Origin: an uncultured Lachnospiraceae bacterium
GTDB taxonomy: Bacteria > Bacillota > Clostridia > Lachnospirales > Lachnospiraceae
Reading direction: 5' to 3'
DNA length: 47,706 nt
Assembly (NCBI GenBank): GCA_910583895.1
Contig: CAJTYJ010000027.1
Span: forward strand, 1-47,706
Shown: piece after piece, positions 16,633-24,100 of the stretch
How the letters are laid out: each line of letters starts with the position of its first letter
How positions within the stretch are numbered: the first letter of the stretch is position 1
Made by a program: the position numbers and the translations under genes
The notes under the pieces: model-generated
Database searches by the model: none
Seen by the model: the letters and a program-made list of their open reading frames with translations, nothing else
Told to the model about the DNA's origin: nothing

Positions 16633-16777
16633 GTTGCCTGTCATTGCCCGCAACTACTTTCACACCACCCGTCATGGGTTGATATTCCTGGAAGATCCAT
16701 GGAAGGGTACCAGTCCTGAGACATCAGACACATGCTTCAGGACCCCGGCGGGATAGACCCTGCCGCTGTAACCCTTC
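16633..16777 (-). ncRNA. Structured leader upstream of the UroD-family methyltransferase gene
   Basis: The 235-nt gap between two same-strand genes is full of pairings. GAAGGGT/ACCCTTC (16702-16708 with 16771-16777) closes a 76-nt domain with two hairpins: GTCCTGA/TCAGGAC (16713-16719 with 16737-16743), and CGGCGGG paired with CCC and GCCG around one bulge (16746-16752 with 16758-16765). Nearer the gene are ACCC/GGGT (16667-16670 with 16676-16679) and GTTGC/GCAAC (16633-16637 with 16650-16654). This is a three-way-junction layout typical of a cis-regulatory RNA. I could not assign a known riboswitch class, and no terminator T-tract follows. Confidence 0.45.
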
Positions 16778-16814
16778 ACCAAGCGCAAGAGGAGGTCTGA
16801 AAGGGAAGCTGTTA

Positions 16815-18206
16815 TCAGCCTTTTGCATCGATCTCTTTCTGATACTGCGTCACCTTGTCCTTGGTAATCTTAAATCCTACAATCAGCAGAACCATGCCTG
16901 CCAGACAGAGTGCTGCCGGAACCAGTGCAAATGCGATGGTCATCCCCTGACGTGCACTTCCTTCCAGCGCCACGCCGGACTGCCAGCCAACAGCCACCAG
17001 ACAAGTACTTAAGATTACGCCTCTCATAAAGACGCCCACTTTCAGAGGCAGATTCTGCAGACCCATGATCCATCCGGAAGCGTCTCTGCCAGTCTTCCAG
17101 GTGGCATAAACCACTGTATCTGCATAGAGTGCCGGTGATGCTGCAAATGCCATGCCATAGAATACATGAGCGATGGTCATCAGCGCGATGACAACCGATG
17201 CGTTGGCATACATAATATAGATCAGGAACATGGATACTGCCATTCCTCCGTAGGATACGATCATAGTCGTCCGGGAAGAAAGCTTCTGTGCGATATAACG
17301 CATAGCGAAGGCTCCGACGATTGCTCCCAGAGATACGCTTAAGGTGTAGATACTCATCAGTCCCGGATTGCCCATGGCATCACGGAAATAGTAAATAGCG
17401 GAAGCTGCTGTTACAAATTTCACACACCATTTTGCCAGGTCTGCCAGCATCAGCACCATGAGAGGCGGATTCTGGAACAGGGAAGCGAACATCTCCGGCA
17501 CGGACACTTTCGTCTTGTCGTTTCCTCTCGACTGCTGCTCTCCGGTCTCGATCTCCTCATACCCATCGGTCATCTTGAAGTGAGCAAAATAGGTGACTAC
17601 CATTAAAACACCCAGACAGAAAGCTGCTGCTGCAAATTTATTCTTCTCTCCCACAAAACCGGCCAGAAGTGTTGCAAAAGGCAAACCCAGATAAGAGAAC
17701 AGAAGTCCGCCGATGTTGTTCCAGGTTGCACGGGAAGATGCAAGGGTTGCCTTGTCCTCCGGCGTCTTACCTACCACGCTGACCAGCGTTGCGTTTGCCA
17801 CATATCCGAAGTTCCACACCACATGCGACAGAATCGCTGCTGCGATGATTACAACTGCGGACACCATCTCATTGTCACTGATGCGCAGGAACATAAACGC
17901 ATACAAAAACGGGACCATCCAGGGCACAATGATCAGCCAGGAACGGTAGCGCCCCCATCTCTTTGCTTTTGTACCGTTGATGATGCCGCCGTACAGCCAG
18001 GACAGACAGGCGTCCACCGTGGTAAACACGGAATTGATCATACCCGAAATCACAGCGCTAAAGCCTGCCAAATCAGTCAAAAACGTCATAAAGTAGAACG
18101 TCTCGATGTTGCTCATCAGTACGAAGCCGGCGTCGCCCACACCGAAGAAATATTTCAATGTACTGCTCAGGCTTTTTTTCTGGTTTCCGTTGTTTTCATT
18201 ACTCAT
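16815..18206 (-). CDS. GPH-type (MFS) sugar or glycoside:cation symporter
   Basis: A 463-residue, 12-segment transporter of the glycoside-pentoside-hexuronide family of the major facilitator superfamily. Signs are an early GVGDAGFVLMSN helix, TDLAGFSAVISGMI, and KAKRWGRYRSWLIIVPW in the family's cytosolic loop. The start is ATG 18206 with a GGGGG site; the frame extends further upstream but lacks a site. It is divergent from the second PucR regulator gene across 200 bp, so that regulator may control it. With the methyltransferase genes around it, it may import a methoxylated or glycosylated aromatic, but this is inference from position. Confidence 0.85.
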   Translation of the reverse strand: MSNENNGNQKKSLSSTLKYFFGVGDAGFVLMSNIETFYFMTFLTDLAGFSAVISGMINSVFTTVDACLSWLYGGIINGTKAKRWGRYRSWLIIVPWMVPFLYAFMFLRISDNEMVSAVVIIAAAILSHVVWNFGYVANATLVSVVGKTPEDKATLASSRATWNNIGGLLFSYLGLPFATLLAGFVGEKNKFAAAAFCLGVLMVVTYFAHFKMTDGYEEIETGEQQSRGNDKTKVSVPEMFASLFQNPPLMVLMLADLAKWCVKFVTAASAIYYFRDAMGNPGLMSIYTLSVSLGAIVGAFAMRYIAQKLSSRTTMIVSYGGMAVSMFLIYIMYANASVVIALMTIAHVFYGMAFAASPALYADTVVYATWKTGRDASGWIMGLQNLPLKVGVFMRGVILSTCLVAVGWQSGVALEGSARQGMTIAFALVPAALCLAGMVLLIVGFKITKDKVTQYQKEIDAKG

Positions 18207-18348
18207 TTGCACATTTCCCCCTTCTGGTTTTTGTTCCGTTTTCAAGATATTTTCAGTATATAGTTCACAGACCCATTCGTAAATCCGACAGATCGGTTCA
18301 TAATTTTTTCCTACATTCCTACTTTTTGTTGCAGTTATTTCAGCAATA

Positions 18349-18377
18349 TTCACAATTACATACAAATATGTTATAAT
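18349..18377 (+). promoter_or_regulatory. Promoter of the second PucR-type regulator
   Basis: TTCACA (18349-18354), 17 nt, then TATAAT (18372-18377) with TGT before it (extended -10). The start codon is 29 nt downstream. Confidence 0.75.
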
Positions 18378-18406
18378 GTTGAAAATTACCAACGGAGGTG
18401 AAATTT

Positions 18407-19948
18407 ATGGAATCTTTTCTGTTAAATATGCAGCTTCTCAACGAGGCGTTCTGCAGTGTCTATGAGCATGTTACCCTGTTTTCCGATTCAGATCCGGCCA
18501 GACTGGAAGCGGTCCGTCTCTATCAGAAAGACCGGCCGCTGCTTCCCTCTTATCTCTATCTCCTTCGTTCAGACGAATTGGAGCAGATGCCGTCCTGCCT
18601 TCGGGGGCTTTCCTTCCTCGTGTCGGGAAAGATCGGATCCGGACAGATTCCTGAGAACTGCTCATTGCTGGTCGTACAGGACGAGACTTCCATCCCGGAG
18701 CTTTTTAACCTGGCACAGGACACCTTCGAGCGCTATACCAAATGGAATCAGGAACTGCATGCCGCCATGAAAAGCAATCATCCGCTGGATGCCATGCTGG
18801 AAGCCAGCCTGAAGGTCTTTCAAAACCCTGTGTTCATCCACGACACCAATTTTTATATCCTCTCCTGTCCCCACCGGGCTCCCAATATGCTTGTCTGGGA
18901 CAAAGACGCCAGGACCGGCTGGAATATCGTTCCTCTAAGCCTGATCCATGATTTCAAGGTGGACCCGGAATATCTGAGCACTCTGACCACCACAGAAGCC
19001 TGTGTCTACTCTGCAGAGCAGCGTGGATACCCGATCCTCTATATGAACCTCTGGAACAACGGCCGGTACGAGGGACGCATCTGTGTGGACGAGCTGGAGA
19101 CGCCGATCCTTCCGGGACAGCTTCTTCTGATCACCCATCTGGCAAAACTGATTCTACAGACCATGCAGAACAACAGCCTTTTCCATTTGAACATGGGAAA
19201 CGACATCGAACAGTTTTTCCGGGATTTTCTGGACGGTACCGTTCAGGATCAGTCTATTGTCATGAAAATGCTGCAGTTTCTGAACTGGAAGCGCAGTGAC
19301 CATTATCTCTGTCTCCGGGTGGAGACCAACCGCCAGAATATCCGCATGTTATCCTCCGCCGCCACGCTGGGACACATTGAGACGCAGATCCCGGAGGGAC
19401 ATGCCTTTATGCATGACAACGGGATCACGGTGCTGGTCAATCTCACCTACTCCCACACCCGGGTCTCCGATGTGCTCAGCAGCCTTGCCATCCTGTTAAG
19501 GGAAGGACTTCTGAAAATGGGAGCAAGCTCGGAGATCTATGATTTCATGCTGATTTCTCAGGGATATTATCAGGCACGCACGGCGCTGGAACTGGGCAAA
19601 AGAAGCGGCAGCATGAGCTGGTGCTGCCGTTTCGATGACTATCTTCTGGAATACCTGCTGCTCCAGGCGGGAGAACATCTCGCTCCGGAACTACTATGTT
19701 CCAACAAACTTCTTATATTAAAACAATACGATAAGAAAAATAAAACAGAACTTTACCGTACTCTGCAGGTTTATCTGGAACTGGAGCGCAATGTCCTGCA
19801 GACCGCCAAAACTTTGTTCATTCACCGGAGTACCCTTTTCTATCGGCTGGAACGAATCCAGAAGCTGGCCGATATTGATTATGAAGATGCAAAAGAACGG
19901 CTGATCCTCCAGCTTTCTTTTCAGATTCTGGAACAGCGGATCGCCTGA
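18407..19948 (+). CDS. PucR/CdaR-family transcriptional regulator
   Basis: A 513-residue regulator with the same architecture as the one at 8170-9699: a variable N-terminal region (about 1-250), a central CdaR-like domain, and a C-terminal PucR helix-turn-helix (LERNVLQTAKTLFIHRSTLF, YRLERIQ, LILQLSFQIL). The ATG at 18407 has GGAGG 8 nt upstream. It is divergent from the GPH transporter gene and precedes the corrinoid-activator gene, so it likely regulates one or both. The two PucR copies share the IHRSTL-YRL recognition segment almost exactly, so they may bind related sites while sensing different ligands. Confidence 0.85.
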   Translation: MESFLLNMQLLNEAFCSVYEHVTLFSDSDPARLEAVRLYQKDRPLLPSYLYLLRSDELEQMPSCLRGLSFLVSGKIGSGQIPENCSLLVVQDETSIPELFNLAQDTFERYTKWNQELHAAMKSNHPLDAMLEASLKVFQNPVFIHDTNFYILSCPHRAPNMLVWDKDARTGWNIVPLSLIHDFKVDPEYLSTLTTTEACVYSAEQRGYPILYMNLWNNGRYEGRICVDELETPILPGQLLLITHLAKLILQTMQNNSLFHLNMGNDIEQFFRDFLDGTVQDQSIVMKMLQFLNWKRSDHYLCLRVETNRQNIRMLSSAATLGHIETQIPEGHAFMHDNGITVLVNLTYSHTRVSDVLSSLAILLREGLLKMGASSEIYDFMLISQGYYQARTALELGKRSGSMSWCCRFDDYLLEYLLLQAGEHLAPELLCSNKLLILKQYDKKNKTELYRTLQVYLELERNVLQTAKTLFIHRSTLFYRLERIQKLADIDYEDAKERLILQLSFQILEQRIA

Positions 19949-20009
19949 CACTGCTTCCTGGCTGTACAATCTGTATCAATGACCGCCCCCGAATTCCTAT
20001 GTTTTAAAA

Positions 20010-20039
20010 GTTTTCAGCACATGAAAACAATGCTATAAT
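20010..20039 (+). promoter_or_regulatory. Promoter with palindromic operator, corrinoid-activator gene
   Basis: TTTTCA (20011-20016), 17 nt, then TATAAT (20034-20039) with TGC before it. The palindrome GTTTTCAGCACATGAAAAC (20010-20028, 7-bp arms) covers the -35 and most of the spacer, so a bound regulator, plausibly the adjacent PucR protein, would block or control this promoter. Confidence 0.6.
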
Positions 20040-20137
20040 CATATCATACAACTCTTCATCACCCGGAAATCATCAGCTGCCCGTTCCATGCAGCATTCAT
20101 GGTTTCGACCGTTGACCTAACAGAGGGGGATACATAC

Positions 20138-21880
20138 ATGCATCAGGTATATTTTATGAAAGAAAAAAAACGGATCCAAGTGCCAGAAGGCACTACAATC
20201 CTGGAAGCGCAGCGGCTGGCCGGACTTCGCCCGGATGCTCCCTGCGGCGGAGCCGGAACATGCGGTAAATGTCAGGTGGTGGTAAACGGCCGGAGTGTAC
20301 CGGCCTGTCAGACTCAGATCCGGGAAGATGTACAGATCGACACCACGGCCTCTTCTTCCCTGGAAGACGCCTCCATACTGACCGAAGGCTTCTCAAGACC
20401 AGTGACATTTCAGCCCGGGATCGCTGTCCATGCCATCGAGCTTAAGAAAGCAATGCCCGGAGACAAGCGTTCGGACTGGGAACGGATGTTATCCGCTCTT
20501 AAGAAGGCCGGTGTACCGGATGCAGAACACTTTCTGCCTGACCCGGATCTTTCATCCTCTCTTTATGAGCAGTGCAGCCAGGGCAAAACCTGGTATGTGG
20601 CACATACAGCGCGTGAGATCCTGGATATCCGCTCCGAACGGGGAAATTTCTGCCTTGCCGCCTTTGACATCGGCACCACCACACTGGCAGGCTATCTTCT
20701 GGATGCGTCCGACGGACGGGTTCTGGCCGTGGAGAGCCGGATGAATCCGCAGGCACAGTACGGAGCTGATGTGATCATGCGGTCGGACTATGCGCTCGCC
20801 CATGGGACAGAAGCCCTGAGCAGCTGCATCCGCCAGGAACTGGATGTCATGACCAGATGCCTTGCCGCCCAGGCAGACCGGAAGCAGACTGATATCCTGC
20901 AGATCTGCATTGTGGGAAATACCTGCATGCACCACCTTTTTCTGAACATTTCTCCCGCATCACTGGTTCACGCGCCCTATACCCCTGCCATCAGCCAGGC
21001 ACTGACGCTTCCGGCTGTACAGTACGGGCTGAAGATCCATCCAAAAGGACAGCTTCTGATGCTTCCCAATATCGCCGGATACGTGGGTGCAGATACCTGC
21101 GGCTGTCTGCTGGCGGTTCGTCCGGATCAAAAGGAAGAGATCACGCTGCTTCTGGATATCGGCACCAATGGAGAGATGGTCCTTGGCAGCCGGAAACGCC
21201 TGGTCACCTGCTCCACGGCAGCCGGTCCTGCCCTTGAGGGGGCCAAGATTGAATGCGGCATGCGCGGGGCGGACGGCGCCATAGATCATGTCTCCTTTCA
21301 AAACGGCCGCTGGCACTACTCAACCATCGGAGACCGGCCTGCTGTGGGCCTGTGCGGCTCCGGCCTTCTGGACCTGACCGCTCAGCTTCTGAAGCATGGC
21401 TTCATCGATGAAAACGGAAGTCTGGAAAGCGGCCAGGACAATCCAAAAGTCTTCTTCCTGGTCCCTCCCGAAGCATCCGGAAACAAAAAAGGCGTCTATC
21501 TGACCCAGAAGGATATCCAGGAAGTGCAGCTGGCCAAAGCCGCCATCGCCGCCGGGATCCGGATCCTGATGAAGACACTTGCAGTGACCGAAAAAGACAT
21601 TTCCTGCCTGTATATCGCCGGAGCCTTCGGCAATTACATGGACCCTTCCAGTGCAGGCACCATCGGACTGATTCCCCGTTCTTTGACAGACCGGATTCAG
21701 CCCATTGGAAACGCGGCTGGAGAAGGGGCCAAGATCGCCCTGCTCCATGCAGACGAATGGAAGTTTGCTGACACACTCACCAAAAATGTAGAATTTGTGG
21801 AGCTGGCCGCACTCCCGGAATTCCAGGACTGTTTTGTGGATGAGCTGGAATTTCCAATTGAAAACATACAGTATACATAA
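20138..21880 (+). CDS. RamA-like corrinoid reductive activator (2Fe-2S plus ASKHA)
   Basis: This protein should use ATP and its iron-sulfur centre to reactivate oxidised Co(II) corrinoid protein. It has 580 residues. The N-terminal ferredoxin-type domain has C36-x5-C42-x2-C45-x11-C57 (in CGGAGTCGKC and ACQTQ). The long ASKHA domain (DUF4445) has AFDIGTTTLAGYLLD, IVGNTCMHHLFL, LLDIGTNGEMVLG, STAAGPALEG and CGSGLLDLTA. The ATG at 20138 is preferred over 20099 because AGAGGGGG lies just before it. It is followed 16 nt later by the DUF2284 gene. A shorter paralogue without the iron-sulfur domain is encoded at 9966-11195. Confidence 0.93.
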   Translation: MHQVYFMKEKKRIQVPEGTTILEAQRLAGLRPDAPCGGAGTCGKCQVVVNGRSVPACQTQIREDVQIDTTASSSLEDASILTEGFSRPVTFQPGIAVHAIELKKAMPGDKRSDWERMLSALKKAGVPDAEHFLPDPDLSSSLYEQCSQGKTWYVAHTAREILDIRSERGNFCLAAFDIGTTTLAGYLLDASDGRVLAVESRMNPQAQYGADVIMRSDYALAHGTEALSSCIRQELDVMTRCLAAQADRKQTDILQICIVGNTCMHHLFLNISPASLVHAPYTPAISQALTLPAVQYGLKIHPKGQLLMLPNIAGYVGADTCGCLLAVRPDQKEEITLLLDIGTNGEMVLGSRKRLVTCSTAAGPALEGAKIECGMRGADGAIDHVSFQNGRWHYSTIGDRPAVGLCGSGLLDLTAQLLKHGFIDENGSLESGQDNPKVFFLVPPEASGNKKGVYLTQKDIQEVQLAKAAIAAGIRILMKTLAVTEKDISCLYIAGAFGNYMDPSSAGTIGLIPRSLTDRIQPIGNAAGEGAKIALLHADEWKFADTLTKNVEFVELAALPEFQDCFVDELEFPIENIQYT

Positions 21881-21896
21881 TAAACGGAGAATTTTT

Positions 21897-22436
21897 ATGA
21901 CAGAGCTATCACAGATCTTAGAACTTGCAAAACAGCAAGGATTTTCCCAGGCTGCCCCCCTGGATTGTCGCACCATCGAACTGCGTCCGGAAGTGCGGCA
22001 GATGTGCGAGGCCAACACCTGCCATATGTACGGCAGATGCTGGAGCTGCCCGCCGGGATGCGGTTCTTTGGAGGCCTGCCGGGACAGAGTGTCCAATTAC
22101 CAGTACGGAATCCTTGTGCAGACCACCGGACAGCTGGAAGACGAGCTGGATGGCGAGACCATGATGGAGACAGAAGCACTGCACAAGGAACATTTTTATA
22201 CATTTGAGCGTATTTTGCGCAGACAGTATCCAGGCATGCTGGCCATGGGGGCAGGGTGCTGTACGAAGTGCCAGACCTGTACCTGTCCCGACGAACCCTG
22301 CCGTTTTCCAGAAGAAGCGTTTTCTTCCATGGAGGCCTACGGGATGGTCGTCACGCAAATATGCCAGGCCAATGGAATGACCTACTATTATGGACCCTGT
22401 ACGATCACCTATACCAGCTGTTATCTGCTGGGATGA
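21897..22436 (+). CDS. DUF2284 cysteine-rich metal-binding protein
   Basis: A 179-residue protein of the DUF2284 family. Many cysteines are arranged as in the family: CHMYGRCWSCPPGCG, then CCTKCQTCTCPDEPC, and a C-terminal GPCTITYTSC. These are probably iron-sulfur or zinc sites; the biochemical role is not known. The start is ATG 21897 with CGGAG upstream, in the same transcript as the corrinoid activator. Such genes are often near corrinoid methyltransferase genes, so a role in corrinoid or electron supply is possible. The gene ends just before a large hairpin. Confidence 0.85.
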   Translation: MTELSQILELAKQQGFSQAAPLDCRTIELRPEVRQMCEANTCHMYGRCWSCPPGCGSLEACRDRVSNYQYGILVQTTGQLEDELDGETMMETEALHKEHFYTFERILRRQYPGMLAMGAGCCTKCQTCTCPDEPCRFPEEAFSSMEAYGMVVTQICQANGMTYYYGPCTITYTSCYLLG

Positions 22437-22450
22437 CAGTTAAGCTCCAA

Positions 22451-22558
22451 AAAGAGAGGCTGCCGCAAAATGCATTTCCAACGGCCTGCCCCGCTGCACC
22501 ACATGGAATGGAGCAGACAGATAACAGGCCGGAATACATTTTGCGGCAGCCTCTCTTT
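22451..22558. terminator. Large perfect hairpin between convergent genes
   Basis: Arms of 22 nt (22451-22472 and 22537-22558) are perfectly complementary. Inside them a second pairing, CGGCCTG with CAGGCCG, extends the foldback across most of the 108 nt. The arms begin and end in AAAGAGAGG/CCTCTCTTT, which gives T-rich ends in both directions. It sits between the stops of the DUF2284 and BCCT genes and should terminate both. Its size and symmetry are also those of a small palindromic mobile or repeated element. Confidence 0.75.
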
Positions 22559-22567
22559 GATATCCAA

Positions 22568-24097
22568 TTATGTTTCGTTTTCCTCCCTGCATGTTCTGCT
22601 GTCTTCCTTCAGCATCCTTTTCACCGATGCCATCAGGACAAAGATCACAAAAACCAGCGGCAGTCCGGTCAGCACGGAGATCGTCTTGACCGCCTCCAAT
22701 CCCCCGATTACCATAAGTCCGATGGACAGAAGACAAAACAATACAGCCCAGAGAATCCGGTTCCATCTCTCCGGATCATCTTTCTCACTTAACTTTCTGG
22801 TGGTCGTACCGGCCAGCACATAGGCACAGGAATCAATGGTCGTTGCCAGATAGACAAAGCAGACAATACACAAAAAGATCATCATGAACTTTGCCATGGG
22901 AAGGGTCTTCAGAATCGCCAGGATGGCAGCACTTTGTCCCTGTTCTGCCAGAATCGCTGCCAGATCCACCCGGCCGGAGCCCTGCAGATACAGAGAATAT
23001 CCTCCGAAGATCATAAAGCTTGTACAACATCCCAGTGTACCCCAGACAAGCTGTCCCCACATCACTTCCCGAATGGTGCGCCCTCTGGATATCTTTCCTA
23101 CAAACATTCCCATCATAGGCATAAAAGCCAGCCACCAGCCCCAGTAAAATACCGTCCACTCCTTTGTAAACACTCCGTCCCCGAACGGGTCCGTCCAGGT
23201 GCTCATGCGCACAAAGTCCGACAGATACAGCCCAAGCGAATTCACTTCCATCTTGAAGATATCAATGGTGGGTCCCGTCAGCAGTACAATCAACATAAAA
23301 ACAAACGCCAGCACCACATTGATATTGCTCAGGTTCTGAATTCCCTTTTCAAGCCCCAAATACACACTCGTTCCAAAAATCATCACCCAGACCAGCAGCA
23401 CGACAATGCTCACTGCAAAGTCCATGGACTCCGGTATATGGAACACTTCCCGGATAATCGCAGATAAGACAGGCGCTCCGATCCCCAAAGAGGTGGATAT
23501 GGAGCCGACGATTCCAAAAACCACCAGAATATCGATGATATGTCCTGCCCATCCGTCCGCATGGCGGCCGATCACACTTTTGCAGGCAGTGCTCAGACGC
23601 ATGCTTTCGTCTTTTCGGACGAACATGATATATGCAATGGCCACAATCGCAGGATTGTAGATGGCCCACGCGCTGAACCCCCAGTGAAACTGCCCGTACA
23701 TATGCGCATACTCATACGCTTCTTTGCTAAACGGCGCCAAGTCAAAGGGCGGACCGCTTACGTAATAGATCGGCTCCAAAAACCCAAGAATCACGATGCT
23801 GGTGCCCACTCCTGCAGTAAACAGCATGGCAACCCACGAAAGATTGCCATACTGCGGTTTATCTCCCGTCCCGCCCAAACGTATGTTTCCATATCTGCTG
23901 GTAGTCAGCCAGATCAGAAAGCCGAATGAAGCAAGACAGGTGAGGAGAAATATCCATCCGAACTGCCCCGTACACAGGTCAAAGAGAAAGGATACTATGC
24001 CGTTTACCTTGTCCGGGATCAGATAGATGGGAAGCAAAAGCAGCAACAGTACTGCTACTGCAGGAAAAAATATCTTTTTTTCAATATTTCGGAACAT
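22568..24097 (-). CDS. BCCT-family transporter (betaine/carnitine/choline type)
   Basis: A 509-residue, 12-segment secondary transporter for quaternary ammonium or related zwitterionic compounds. The family signature is in WTVFYWGWWLAFMPMMGMFVG followed by ISRGRTIREV; this Trp-rich segment 8 shapes the substrate site. Other marks are PFDLAPFSKEAYEYAHMYGQ and FHWGFSAWAIY near the N-terminus. It begins 3 nt after the acyl-CoA synthetase stop and is the last gene of the long operon. Here it may import the amino acid derivative or betaine that feeds the pathway; BCCT members that exchange amino-acid-like substrates are known. Confidence 0.95.
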   Translation of the reverse strand: MFRNIEKKIFFPAVAVLLLLLLPIYLIPDKVNGIVSFLFDLCTGQFGWIFLLTCLASFGFLIWLTTSRYGNIRLGGTGDKPQYGNLSWVAMLFTAGVGTSIVILGFLEPIYYVSGPPFDLAPFSKEAYEYAHMYGQFHWGFSAWAIYNPAIVAIAYIMFVRKDESMRLSTACKSVIGRHADGWAGHIIDILVVFGIVGSISTSLGIGAPVLSAIIREVFHIPESMDFAVSIVVLLVWVMIFGTSVYLGLEKGIQNLSNINVVLAFVFMLIVLLTGPTIDIFKMEVNSLGLYLSDFVRMSTWTDPFGDGVFTKEWTVFYWGWWLAFMPMMGMFVGKISRGRTIREVMWGQLVWGTLGCCTSFMIFGGYSLYLQGSGRVDLAAILAEQGQSAAILAILKTLPMAKFMMIFLCIVCFVYLATTIDSCAYVLAGTTTRKLSEKDDPERWNRILWAVLFCLLSIGLMVIGGLEAVKTISVLTGLPLVFVIFVLMASVKRMLKEDSRTCREENET

Positions 24098-24100
24098 GCA

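Noticed and set aside
16741..16775. Plus-strand sequence resembling a cobalamin-riboswitch core (GACCCTGCCGCTGTAA)
   Set aside because: It faces away from any gene start, lacks the GGTGnnAnTCC part and the B12 box in order, and its similarity comes from the symmetric GC-rich hairpin.
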